Shown here piece after piece: positions 24,647 through 33,816 of a DNA stretch of 64,000 bases. Both the position numbers and the translations under genes were made by a program. The notes under the pieces were generated by a model, which saw only the letters and a list, made by a program, of their open reading frames with translations, was not told where the DNA came from and ran no database searches. Source of the DNA: CAZBUK01 sp964495085 (lineage in GTDB: Bacteria > Bacteroidota > Ignavibacteria > T3Sed10-11); assembly GCA_964495085.1 (NCBI GenBank), contig CAZBUK010000004.1:9690-73689 (forward strand), in the 5' to 3' direction. Each line of letters begins with the position of its first letter. Within the stretch, counting starts at the first letter, position 1.

Positions 24647-26544
24647 AGGAAATAAATATCGATTTACCCGAAGGCCCCATCGGCACCCACATCGAGACGC
24701 ATCCGCATATCGGGAATGAACTTCTCAGAGGATCGTCTGCTTGCACCCGTCTCGTACTCGTGGGCAATCCGAACGTCGGCAAATCGGTTTTCTTCAACCA
24801 TCTCGCCGGCGTTTACGTGGATGTTTCCAATTATCCCGGTACGACGATCGAGATCACTCAGGGAGTGTATCGGCAATTCGATATCTACGATACGCCTGGA
24901 GTTTATGGAGTCTCGAGTTTCAACGACGAGGAAAAGGTAGCGCGCGATGTCATTCTCTCCGCGGATATAATCCTGAACGTCGTCGATGCGGTTCATCTCG
25001 AGCGTGATCTGTTTCTAACCCAACAACTGATAGACATGGGGAAGAAGCTTGTCGTGGCACTCAATTTTATGGACGAAGCGCGGAAGCACCATATTCATAT
25101 CCAGGTAGAAAAGCTCGAGGAGATGCTCGGCGTTCCCGTCGTTCCGACGGTCGCGATCCGTAAGCAGGGATTCAGGGAACTCGAGGACGCTCTTCCGCAG
25201 GCACGGAAGGGAAACCAGTACGGTGAGTTGCATCATAAACTTCACGAACTTCTGAAGATCGCCGGCAACGAGGGAGAAGCCCTGTTGATTCTCGAAGGAG
25301 ATCCTTTTGTCGCCGGGATGCATGGCGTCGCTCCGGGAAACGAACGCGACGAGCTTTACATCAAACGCCGAAACCATGTGAACCTGATTATCGCAGGGGT
25401 GCTGTCGGATACGTCTAAGGAAACCAGGGTATCGACGTCCATCGGCCGCCTGGCTATCAACCCATGGACCGGCATCCCCATGTTCCTGATGATCCTCTAT
25501 CTCATATATCTCTTCGTCGGCGAACTGGTCGCCCAGGATATCGTCGGTTTTACGGAAGAATATCTGGGGAACGAGCTATGGGAGGTCTGGATCACAGGAG
25601 TCGTCACGAAATTCATCGGCGAGACCGGATGGCTCGGGACGCTCCTGATCGGAGAGTTCGGGGTGCTTACCATGACCGTAACCTACCTTCTATTCCTTCT
25701 GCTTCCGCTGGTCGCTGCGTTCTACTTCTCCCTGTCGGTGATGGAGGATACCGGCTATCTGCCCCGCCTCGCGACCCTTGCAGACAGAGGATTGAATTTT
25801 ATCGGATTGAACGGCAGGGCAGTCATCCCGCTGATTCTCGGTTTCGGATGCGTCACTGCGGCGACGGTCACTACCAGGCTGCTCGGAAGTGAACGGGAGA
25901 AAACCATTGCCACTGCAATTCTGCAGTTTACCATTCCCTGCTCGGCCCAGATCGCGGTCGTCGCAACGCTCCTTGCCGGCGCGGGAATAAAAGCACTTTC
26001 AATATATCTTGTCGTAATTGCATCGACACTGATCGTTACGGGCACCGTTCTCAACAGGGTCATCAAGGGAGAAACGTCTCCCCTGCTCATCGATCTGCCT
26101 CCCATGCGTATACCGCGCCTTGAAAATATTATCAGAAAAACCTGGACGAAATCATTTTACTTCATGAAAGAAGCGACTCCCTGGTTTTTCTTCGGAGCGC
26201 TTGCGGTCGGTCTGCTCCAGCTCACCGGCATGCTCACGGTCTGGCAGAACCTGATCGCGCCGTTCACCACCGGTTGGCTGCGGCTCCCGAAAGAGGCTTC
26301 GACGGCGTTCGTGATGGGACTGGTCAGGCGGGACTTCGGCGCAGCGGGATTGTACGATATGGCGCTCGATCCGATGCAGATTACCGTTGCGCTCATTACC
26401 ATCACCCTGTTCGTCCCCTGCATCGCATCGCTCATGATTATGCTGAAGGAGCGCGGTATACGGCAAAGCGTCGTCATATGGTTCGGGACCTGGATCGGCG
26501 CATTTCTCATCGGCGGTTTGGTGGCGCAGATCATACTCAGATGA
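24643..26544 (+). CDS. feoB: Ferrous iron transporter FeoB
   Basis: Inner-membrane Fe(II) uptake protein, 633 residues, shorter than the common 700-770. An N-terminal extension of about 30 residues is followed by the G domain: G1 LVGNPNVGKSVFF, G2 YPGTTIEI, G3 IYDTPGVYG and G4 LNFMDEA. The helical GDI region follows (about 195-270), then about eight helices. The Gate segments read LGFGCVTAATVTTR and TIPCSAQIAV; the first departs from the common GFGCNVPA form while keeping the cysteine. The next gene starts inside its stop codon. Iron is the most likely substrate given fur, feoA and the receptor. Confidence 0.9.
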   Translation: MKEINIDLPEGPIGTHIETHPHIGNELLRGSSACTRLVLVGNPNVGKSVFFNHLAGVYVDVSNYPGTTIEITQGVYRQFDIYDTPGVYGVSSFNDEEKVARDVILSADIILNVVDAVHLERDLFLTQQLIDMGKKLVVALNFMDEARKHHIHIQVEKLEEMLGVPVVPTVAIRKQGFRELEDALPQARKGNQYGELHHKLHELLKIAGNEGEALLILEGDPFVAGMHGVAPGNERDELYIKRRNHVNLIIAGVLSDTSKETRVSTSIGRLAINPWTGIPMFLMILYLIYLFVGELVAQDIVGFTEEYLGNELWEVWITGVVTKFIGETGWLGTLLIGEFGVLTMTVTYLLFLLLPLVAAFYFSLSVMEDTGYLPRLATLADRGLNFIGLNGRAVIPLILGFGCVTAATVTTRLLGSEREKTIATAILQFTIPCSAQIAVVATLLAGAGIKALSIYLVVIASTLIVTGTVLNRVIKGETSPLLIDLPPMRIPRLENIIRKTWTKSFYFMKEATPWFFFGALAVGLLQLTGMLTVWQNLIAPFTTGWLRLPKEASTAFVMGLVRRDFGAAGLYDMALDPMQITVALITITLFVPCIASLMIMLKERGIRQSVVIWFGTWIGAFLIGGLVAQIILR

Positions 26545-26732
26545 ATACAGCAGAACAAAATAAAGAATATATCAGAATCCGGAAAGCTGAGGAGCGGGTA
26601 TGTCCGGTATGCTCCTATACGGTAACCGATCCCTTCAGTAGACGCTGCCCGCGGTGTTATACTGAGATCACTGTATCGAACCCCGGATGCGAGCGGTGCG
26701 TGCACACCGCAGCATGTCCGGTTCATGAATAA
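26541..26732 (+). CDS. Small cysteine-rich protein in the feo block
   Basis: 63 residues, starting in the feoB stop (ATGA overlap). After 20 charged residues it has CPVC (21-24), CPRC (36-39), then CERCVHTAAC (50-59) and a C-terminal His62: seven cysteines, enough for one zinc ribbon plus a second site. It is not FeoC (no winged helix) and I do not recognise a family. Position suggests a metal-binding partner of FeoB, but that is inference. 34 bases follow before the receptor gene. Confidence 0.65.
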   Translation: MNTAEQNKEYIRIRKAEERVCPVCSYTVTDPFSRRCPRCYTEITVSNPGCERCVHTAACPVHE

Positions 26733-26766
26733 CCTACCAATTACGTTAGCGGCGAAGGAGTGCATT

Positions 26767-29136
26767 ATGGCTGGCAGATTTCTCTCTGCGGTTACCTTAT
26801 CGATATTAATTCCTGTTCTTACCATGCTCGCGGCTGAAACGGGCGCGATATACGGAAAGGTAGTCGACGGCAAGACCGGCGAGCCGTTAAGCGGTGCGAA
26901 TGTTTTCGTCGACGGGACGATAGCAGGCATCGCCTCGTCGCGCGAAGGATCGTTCGTTCTGACGGATGTTCCGGCGGGAAACATCGTTCTCGTCTGCTCA
27001 TTTCTTGGCTACCAGGATCACCGCATCCATGCCACGCTCCAGGCCGATGAAACGCTTCACGTCGTTTTCGAGCTGACACCGAAACTGCTCCAAATCCCGA
27101 TCATCGAAATAATCGGCGAGCGTATCGAACGAATTCAGCGCATTCCGGGCTCGGCGCTCGTCGTGAACGAAGCCAGGCTCATGGCCGCGAATCCCGTGAA
27201 TGCGAACGAGGTATTCCGGAACGTCCCTGGTATCAATGTCCGCGATGAAGAGGGACATGGACTGCGTCCGAACATCGGTATCCGGGGACTGGATCCGACA
27301 CGCACCCGAAAGATTCTCATGCTCGAGGACGGCGTACCCATCGCACTCGCGCCGTACGGCGAACCCGAACTATACTATAATCCTCCGATCGACCGCATGA
27401 GCCGCATCGAAATCCTCAAAGGAAGCGGTTCTATTCTCTTCGGCCCGCAAACCGTCGGCGGTGTCATCAACTATATCACCAGACAACCCCCCATCTCTCC
27501 GAGATTCTCCGCCCGGGTTCTCGCCGGGACGAACGAATATCTATCGGGACTTTTCTCCTACGGAGGGACCTGGCACGACATCGGCGTCGAAGGTACCTAT
27601 CTCCGCAAACAGGGTACCGGATTCAGAGAACACTCCTCCTTCGGCATCAACGATTTCACATCGCAGTTCTCGCTGGGTCTGTCGACCTCATCGAGGCTCG
27701 GCCTAAAGGTCAACGTATACGACGAGCATTCGCAGTCGTCCTACCTCGGACTCACCGAATCGATGTTCCAGGAGGATCCTTACCAGAATCCCGCGAAACA
27801 TGACGAGATGATCGTACGGCGGTATTCGGCAGCCGCGACGCATCAGCAGATCATCAACCGGGATATTCTCATGACCACCACGGTCTATGCGAACAATACG
27901 ATCCGGAACTGGAGGCGGCAGGATTTCGACCGTCAGAATATGGGACGCGCCTATGAACGGATCGTGGGCGATACCACGGTGCAGCGCGCCGCCATTTATT
28001 TTCGCAACAGCACGGGGAACAGAAACCGTGAGTTTACTATTTTCGGCCTCGAGCCGCGTATTCAGCTTAACCACCGTCTCTTCTCAATAGAGAACGAACT
28101 CGATTTCGGAGTACGCTATCATTACGAGGACATGCTCATTCTGCGAATCGACGGTTCCACGCCTACCGCCTCTTCAGGTAACATACGCGAGGATGAGATC
28201 CGGCGGACACACGCTGTATCCGGCTTCGCCCAGAACCGGTTTTTTCTCGGCGAAAATCTGGCCCTCACATCCGGCGTTCGACTCGAATCTATCGAATTTT
28301 CCCGCAACTTTCGCAGAGGGAACGTCGAAGGACAGATCGGCGATATCGACATAACCGGGATGACCGGATCCTTTGAGGTCATACCGGGCGTCGGGCTAAC
28401 GTTCGAGCCGGTCAGCAGACTGACCCTCTTTACCGGACTCCACCGCGGATTCTCTCCTCCGCGCGTCCAGGATGCGATAAGCGCCAACGGTACTAACCTC
28501 GAACTGGATGCCGAACGAAGCTGGAACTATGAACTCGGAGTGAGATCGCGGCCGCTGGGCTGGCTCTCCGGCGAGGTTACCTTGTACTACCTCGATTTTC
28601 AGAATCAGATCATTCCAGCCTCCCAGGCGGGGGGCGTCGACACCCGTCTGATAAACGCCGGCGAAACACGACACCAGGGGATCGAGGCGACGATCGGAAT
28701 CGATGCGGGGACGCTTGCGGACGCCGGATTTAACCTCGTCGTCGAGACCTCGCTCACGATCGCCGAAGCTGTGTTCAGTTCGGGTATCTACGAGGGCAAC
28801 AGGCTTCCCCATGCACCCGATCGACTGCTGAACGTGATGCTGCATTTCCTCAGTCCGTCGGGTATCGAGATCCAGATCACCGGCCATCACCTTGCAGAGC
28901 AGTACAGCGACCGCGCGAACACGCGCGAAGGATCCGTCGACGGAGAGGTCGGGATAATCGATGCATATACCGTATGGGATGCATCGGCGAGCTATAAGCT
29001 TCCCGGAATGAACGCACGGATTTACGGATCGGTGAAGAACGTGTTCGATAAACTCTATATCGCCTCGAGGGCGCCGCAGGGCATATTCCCAGGTCCTTTC
29101 AGGCAGATTAACGCGGGACTGCGCTGGGAATTCTAA
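26767..29136 (+). CDS. TonB-dependent receptor of the iron block
   Basis: 789 residues from the ATG at 26767, which has a GAAGGAG site. Signal peptide (1-23), a carboxypeptidase-regulatory-like beta-sandwich (about 24-105, IYGKVVDGKTGEPLSGANVF), plug (about 115-240, GIRGLDPTRTRKILMLEDGVP and SGSILFGPQTVGGVINYIT) and a 22-strand barrel ending LRWEF. The plug and barrel resemble FecA-type ferric-chelate receptors. With Fur upstream and an iron-binding protein downstream, ferric uptake is likely; the chelate is unknown. Four bases separate it from the next gene. Confidence 0.85.
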   Translation: MAGRFLSAVTLSILIPVLTMLAAETGAIYGKVVDGKTGEPLSGANVFVDGTIAGIASSREGSFVLTDVPAGNIVLVCSFLGYQDHRIHATLQADETLHVVFELTPKLLQIPIIEIIGERIERIQRIPGSALVVNEARLMAANPVNANEVFRNVPGINVRDEEGHGLRPNIGIRGLDPTRTRKILMLEDGVPIALAPYGEPELYYNPPIDRMSRIEILKGSGSILFGPQTVGGVINYITRQPPISPRFSARVLAGTNEYLSGLFSYGGTWHDIGVEGTYLRKQGTGFREHSSFGINDFTSQFSLGLSTSSRLGLKVNVYDEHSQSSYLGLTESMFQEDPYQNPAKHDEMIVRRYSAAATHQQIINRDILMTTTVYANNTIRNWRRQDFDRQNMGRAYERIVGDTTVQRAAIYFRNSTGNRNREFTIFGLEPRIQLNHRLFSIENELDFGVRYHYEDMLILRIDGSTPTASSGNIREDEIRRTHAVSGFAQNRFFLGENLALTSGVRLESIEFSRNFRRGNVEGQIGDIDITGMTGSFEVIPGVGLTFEPVSRLTLFTGLHRGFSPPRVQDAISANGTNLELDAERSWNYELGVRSRPLGWLSGEVTLYYLDFQNQIIPASQAGGVDTRLINAGETRHQGIEATIGIDAGTLADAGFNLVVETSLTIAEAVFSSGIYEGNRLPHAPDRLLNVMLHFLSPSGIEIQITGHHLAEQYSDRANTREGSVDGEVGIIDAYTVWDASASYKLPGMNARIYGSVKNVFDKLYIASRAPQGIFPGPFRQINAGLRWEF

Positions 29137-29140
29137 GCGC

Positions 29141-30169
29141 ATGAAGAGCAAAGATTTCAGAGGAGCATTGCTGTCAACGATACGTATCCAGGTTCATCTT
29201 ATCGCTCTGTTCGTTCTGTTTTACTTCCCGTTATCCGCACAGGAACTTGTCGTATATTCGGGTAGAAGCAAAGGACTTGTTGAGCCGATAATCAAACAGT
29301 TCGAAAAAGAAAGCGGTGTTCGCGTTCGCGTACGGTACGGCGACACATCACAGCTGACCATGGCTTTAATAGAGGAGGGAGGTAAAACACCCGCTGATCT
29401 ATTCTGGGCTCAGGATGCGGGTGCGTTGGGCGTGCTGAGCCGGCGAAACCTGCTCACACCGCTTCCGGGTTCGCTGATCGACAGGATCTCACCCCGCTTC
29501 AGAAATTCGGCGGGCACCTGGGTAGGGACGAGCGGAAGGGCACGGGTTCTGGCCTACGCAGCAGGCAGAATAGACACAACGACGCTTCCCGAATCGATTT
29601 ACGATCTTACCGATCCGCGCTGGATGAACCGGATCGGATGGGCCCCCCAGAATGCATCCTTTCAAACCTTCGTATCAGCGATGGTGAAGCGCGACGGGAG
29701 TGAGAGAACGCTCGCCTGGTTATCGGCCGTCAAGAACAACGGTGCGAAGACCTATCGTTCGAACGTACCTATCATTCAGGCAATAGCCGCGGGAGAAATA
29801 GATCTCGGACTCACCAATCATTACTATCTGATCAGGTATAATAAGGCCGATGAGTCTTTTCCGGTAAAACAGAAATTCTATCGATCCGGGGATGTCGGCA
29901 ACTTCGTTAATGTTGCCGGGGCCGGCATAATGCAAACCTCATCGAAGAAGGATATCGCCGCCCGGTTTCTGGAATTCCTGCTATCGGCAAAAGGACAGCA
30001 ATTTTTCACCAGTGAAGTGTACGAGTACCCTGTCACGGAGGACGTCATTTCAAGTCCCGCGCTCGTACCTCTCGACGATCTCATAGATTTGATGCCCGAT
30101 ATTGACCTCGAATCCCTCGATGAATTGGACGATACATTGACGCTCCTGCGGCAAGCCGGTTTATTATGA
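29141..30169 (+). CDS. Periplasmic iron-binding protein, FbpA/FutA type
   Basis: 342-residue substrate-binding protein of an ABC ferric-iron importer. A signal peptide (about 1-34, ending PLSAQ) precedes LVVYSGRSKGLVEPIIKQF, the FbpA-like opening. The twin-tyrosine motif of ferric binding proteins is present in LTNHYYLIRYNK; those tyrosines ligate Fe(III). Its stop overlaps the permease start (ATGA). Confidence 0.88.
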   Translation: MKSKDFRGALLSTIRIQVHLIALFVLFYFPLSAQELVVYSGRSKGLVEPIIKQFEKESGVRVRVRYGDTSQLTMALIEEGGKTPADLFWAQDAGALGVLSRRNLLTPLPGSLIDRISPRFRNSAGTWVGTSGRARVLAYAAGRIDTTTLPESIYDLTDPRWMNRIGWAPQNASFQTFVSAMVKRDGSERTLAWLSAVKNNGAKTYRSNVPIIQAIAAGEIDLGLTNHYYLIRYNKADESFPVKQKFYRSGDVGNFVNVAGAGIMQTSSKKDIAARFLEFLLSAKGQQFFTSEVYEYPVTEDVISSPALVPLDDLIDLMPDIDLESLDELDDTLTLLRQAGLL

Positions 30170-31749
30170 TCGGCAGGTTCAATCGCTTCTTTTCCATTCC
30201 GCTCTATATGTTGATCCCGTCGATCTTCGTGGGCATCGGCGTGGTCATCCCGCTTTCCTATCTCCTGGTTCGTGCTTTCGATGCCGATTTCAGCGAATTA
30301 GCCGAGCTTATTTTCCGCGAGCGAACGTTCCGACTCTTCGTAAACACTCTCCTGTTGACTGTCGGCGTCCTGGTTACCACTTTCCTGCTTGCCATACCCC
30401 TCGCATGGCTGACGACCAGAACCGAACTGAAGGGGAAGAGATTATTTACCTTGCTCGGCGTTTTGCCGCTGGCAATACCGAGCTACGTCATGGCGTATGC
30501 ATACCTCGGTCTGACCGGGTCTTACGGAATGCTTTCGGATCTGTTCGGGATTGATCTCATGAGACCATATGGATATTGGGGGTCGCTGACCGTGCTCTCG
30601 TTATATCTGACGCCGTACCTGTTCATCAATCTCCGCTCGGCGCTGGCAGGTCTCGATCCTGCATTGGAGGAAACCGCTTTGAGTCTCGGGTATTCTTCCC
30701 CGAAGGTATTTGCGAAAGCGATCCTGCCGCAGCTCAGGCCCTCGCTATATGCCGGCGGACTGTTAGTCGCGCTGCATGTGCTCGGTGATTTCGGCGCGGT
30801 GTCGCTCATGCGATATGAGACCTTCAGCTACGCTCTCTTCTTACAATACACCTCGGCATTCGACAGGACATATGCAGCCTGGCTTGCGATTATTCTGATT
30901 CTCATAACGGCGAGCCTGCTGTTCGTCGATGCGCGGTTGCTCCGCGGGCTGCGTCTCCACAGGTCCGGACGAGGTACTCTACGGTCTCCTCTATTATATA
31001 GGCTGAATAGCTGGAAGATCCCGGCGTACTTATTTTTGATCTCCATTACACTGTTTAGCGTCGCGGCGCCGCTGGCTGCGATCTTATACTGGTTCTACGG
31101 AGGGTGGGATAATTTTATATTCGGCGGCATATGGCCGGCGGTACGGGGATCGTTGATCGTATCGTTCCCCTCTTCGGTGCTGGCCGCGCTCCTGGCCGTA
31201 CCGCTTGCCTATATCGGTGTCAGGTATCCTTCTCCTCTATCAAAGCTCTTCGAACGGGCAGCATATGTCGGTTATGCGGTTCCTCCGCTTGCCTTCGCTC
31301 TTTCGTTGATATTCTTCACCCTGCAAGCAGCTCCATTTTTGTATCAAACGCTGTTCATACTGATTTACGCCTATACGCTTCATTATCTTGCTGAAGCGAT
31401 CGGGCCGATACGGAGCGCGCTCTATCAGGCTCCTCCGCAAATCGAGGAAGCCGCACGCTCACTCGGCTACAACAGGCTGCAATCATTTATGAAAGCAACG
31501 CTCCCCTTGCTCAGAAAAGGAATGATCGCAAGCATGGCCTTCGTCTTTCTCTCCGCCATGAAGGAACTCCCGTTGACCTTCATCCTCTCGCCGATCGGAT
31601 TCGAAACCCTTGCACTCTCTGTCTGGAGTTATACGGTCGAGGCGATGTTCACCGAAGCGGCGCCGTACGCCCTCGGGATAGTTGCCGTTTCCGCTCTATT
31701 CATCGGAATATTGCTCCGAAAGGAACGCGGCGGGGAGGTTATCAAGTGA
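30166..31749 (+). CDS. ABC ferric-iron permease, FbpB type (fused two-domain)
   Basis: 527-residue inner-membrane permease with about twelve helices in two halves, the FbpB/SfuB layout. Both halves have an EAA loop that contacts the ATPase: EETALSLGYSSPKVFAKAI (about 165-183) and EEAARSLGYNRLQSFMKAT (about 425-443). No FbpC-type ATPase follows, so it must use one encoded elsewhere. Last gene of the tight iron run; 74 bases precede sufT. Confidence 0.88.
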   Translation: MIGRFNRFFSIPLYMLIPSIFVGIGVVIPLSYLLVRAFDADFSELAELIFRERTFRLFVNTLLLTVGVLVTTFLLAIPLAWLTTRTELKGKRLFTLLGVLPLAIPSYVMAYAYLGLTGSYGMLSDLFGIDLMRPYGYWGSLTVLSLYLTPYLFINLRSALAGLDPALEETALSLGYSSPKVFAKAILPQLRPSLYAGGLLVALHVLGDFGAVSLMRYETFSYALFLQYTSAFDRTYAAWLAIILILITASLLFVDARLLRGLRLHRSGRGTLRSPLLYRLNSWKIPAYLFLISITLFSVAAPLAAILYWFYGGWDNFIFGGIWPAVRGSLIVSFPSSVLAALLAVPLAYIGVRYPSPLSKLFERAAYVGYAVPPLAFALSLIFFTLQAAPFLYQTLFILIYAYTLHYLAEAIGPIRSALYQAPPQIEEAARSLGYNRLQSFMKATLPLLRKGMIASMAFVFLSAMKELPLTFILSPIGFETLALSVWSYTVEAMFTEAAPYALGIVAVSALFIGILLRKERGGEVIK

Positions 31750-31823
31750 CGATTTGAAAATGAGCTAATTCTTCAATATCTTTGGGTACTATTTTTTGGA
31801 TTATGGATGTAAGGGAGGATCCT

Positions 31824-32129
31824 ATGGCTGTATCGCGAGATACAATTCTGAATGCACTCAAAGAATGTTACGACCCGGAGATACCCATCAGCATCGTCGA
31901 CCTGGGTCTGATCTACGATATAGAAGTGGAGGAAGACTGGGTGGGGATTAAAATGACCTTAACGTCTCCCGGTTGTCCCGCAAGCTCCATGATATCCCAG
32001 AATGTGCGCAACAGAATCCTGCAGATTCCGGAGGTCCGCGACGCGGACGTGAGGATTGTCTGGGAGCCTGTATGGACTCCCGCCAGAATGTCCGATGAAG
32101 CGAAGTCCAAACTCAGGTGGAACGGTTAA
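31824..32129 (+). CDS. SufT/MIP18-family (DUF59) Fe-S assembly protein
   Basis: 101 residues from the ATG at 31824 behind a GGGAGG site. DUF59 fold: KECYDPEIPISIVDLGLIYD at the start, MTLTSPGCPASSMI with the conserved cysteine in the middle, and VRIVWEPVWTPARMS near the end. Related proteins help mature iron-sulfur clusters or act in phenylacetate metabolism (PaaD); proximity to iron uptake favours Fe-S assembly. Its stop overlaps the ychF stop on the opposite strand by four bases. Confidence 0.85.
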   Translation: MAVSRDTILNALKECYDPEIPISIVDLGLIYDIEVEEDWVGIKMTLTSPGCPASSMISQNVRNRILQIPEVRDADVRIVWEPVWTPARMSDEAKSKLRWNG

Positions 32130-33220
32130 ACGTTGAACCTGAAAAATATTATATCCCCGTCCTCTACGATATACTCTTTTCCCTGCAACGCCATTAATCC
32201 CCGCTCCTTGACCGCAACCTCGGAGCCGTAGCGAATGATGTCGTCCGTTTTCACGATCTCGGCACGGATGAATCCGCGCTGGAAATCGGTATGTATTTCC
32301 CCTGCCGCTTCGTAGGCATTCTCTCCCCGTTTCACGGACCACGCCCTTACCTCTTTCGGTCCGCATGTAAAGAATGTCAGGAGGTTCAGCAAAGAATACG
32401 CCTCGCGGATCACCTTATGCAATCCGGGTTCCTCTATACCTAATGCGGCAAGAAACGACTTTTGTTCCCGGGGATGCAGTCCGGCTATTTCAGCTTCGAG
32501 TTTCGAGCAAACCGTTACCACCGCTGCACCCTCCTTCTCCGCGATCTCACGGATAATGTTTACGGTTCCGTTACCCCTGAGATACTCGTCTTCATCGACG
32601 TTCGCGACATACATTACCGGTTTCGAGGTGAGAAGATGAAGTTCGTTGAGTAATTCGCGTTCAATTCCTTCGGTCTGGTAATAGCTTGCCATTCTTCCGC
32701 CGGAAAGATGGCTCCGAATGCTTTCGCAATACGAGACTTCCTCCTTTAATTTTTTATCGCCGCTTTTCGCCCTCTTCGCAGTCCGTTCGATTCGTTTCTC
32801 TACCGTTTCCAGGTCCTTGAGAATGAGTTCGGTTTCGACCGTCTCGATATCCCGCTTCGGATCCACCGAGCCGTCGATGTGCATGATGTTGTCGTCCTTG
32901 AAACATCGTACAACGTGCAGAAGCGCATTCACATCGCGAATATGATGTAAGAATTGATTCCCCAGCCCTTCTCCCCTGCTCGCCCCCTTTACCAGTCCGG
33001 CGATATCGAAGAACTCGAGGATGGTCGGCGTTACTTTCTCCGGTTTGTATATAACTCGCAAGGAATCCAGCCGCCTGTCGGGAACGGGTACGATACTGAC
33101 ATTCGGCTCGATGGTGCAGAAGGGATAATTCGCGATTTCGGCTTTACTCGCGGTTAAAGCATTAAATAGACTCGATTTCCCGACGTTCGGGAGACCGACA
33201 ATCCCGCATGTAATACTCAT
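32126..33220 (-). CDS. ychF: Ribosome-binding ATPase YchF (Ola1)
   Basis: Obg-family P-loop NTPase that prefers ATP; it binds ribosomes and is linked to translation and oxidative stress. 364 residues. Seen: GLPNVGKSSLFNALT (P-loop), FFDIAGLVKGASRGEGLGNQFL (switch II), NVDEDEYLR in place of NKxD, and a C-terminal TGS region ending DGDIIFFRFNV. Full length. Convergent with sufT; 596 bases separate it from the divergent PAS gene. Confidence 0.96.
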   Translation of the reverse strand: MSITCGIVGLPNVGKSSLFNALTASKAEIANYPFCTIEPNVSIVPVPDRRLDSLRVIYKPEKVTPTILEFFDIAGLVKGASRGEGLGNQFLHHIRDVNALLHVVRCFKDDNIMHIDGSVDPKRDIETVETELILKDLETVEKRIERTAKRAKSGDKKLKEEVSYCESIRSHLSGGRMASYYQTEGIERELLNELHLLTSKPVMYVANVDEDEYLRGNGTVNIIREIAEKEGAAVVTVCSKLEAEIAGLHPREQKSFLAALGIEEPGLHKVIREAYSLLNLLTFFTCGPKEVRAWSVKRGENAYEAAGEIHTDFQRGFIRAEIVKTDDIIRYGSEVAVKERGLMALQGKEYIVEDGDIIFFRFNV

Positions 33221-33816
33221 GGATTGAATTTTTCCGATTTCATTATGATTTCTTCAAGCACTATTATATATAATCGCCGAAACATAACAGTCTTTATCCA
33301 AAAAATAATTCGGCTGTACTCTCCATATAGAGCGCCGCCGAAACGGGTAAGCTCCGGCGACTGAACAATGCCTCGACGCAAACGTATAAATGTAGCGATA
33401 TATTATCTGTTTATCCATATTCTTTCCAATCCGAAATATCCTCTCAACGATTTTCCGACGGACAACGGAGGATTATCAAGCAGCGCAGCAATGGTTTCAA
33501 TCTCAAAATAAGGGTATGCCCTGTCTCTCCGGCGAGCATTTCATTGGTAAATCGGTTGCTACTATAACTGCGGACCAAATATGAGCCGTTTCGATTCTAA
33601 CCGCTAAATATGAGGTGATGACTGTCACTTGATAGCCGACACAACCGGTTGACAATCTCGGTGTATATCGATTATATTGTAGTCACGTTATTCAATGACG
33701 GTCTGACCGCTCCTTTAACGATAAGCGGTTAAACAGAACCACACATATAAAGGGGGAAAACACGCCGGATTTTCATCTCGGTGCTTCGGAGATGTACATC
33801 CGTCGGGTTTTTATAA
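33221..33816. other. Divergent ychF/PAS intergenic region
   Basis: 596 bases with no recognisable gene or strong repeat. It must hold the ychF promoter and that of the sensor gene; no clear consensus was picked out on either strand. Confidence 0.5.
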
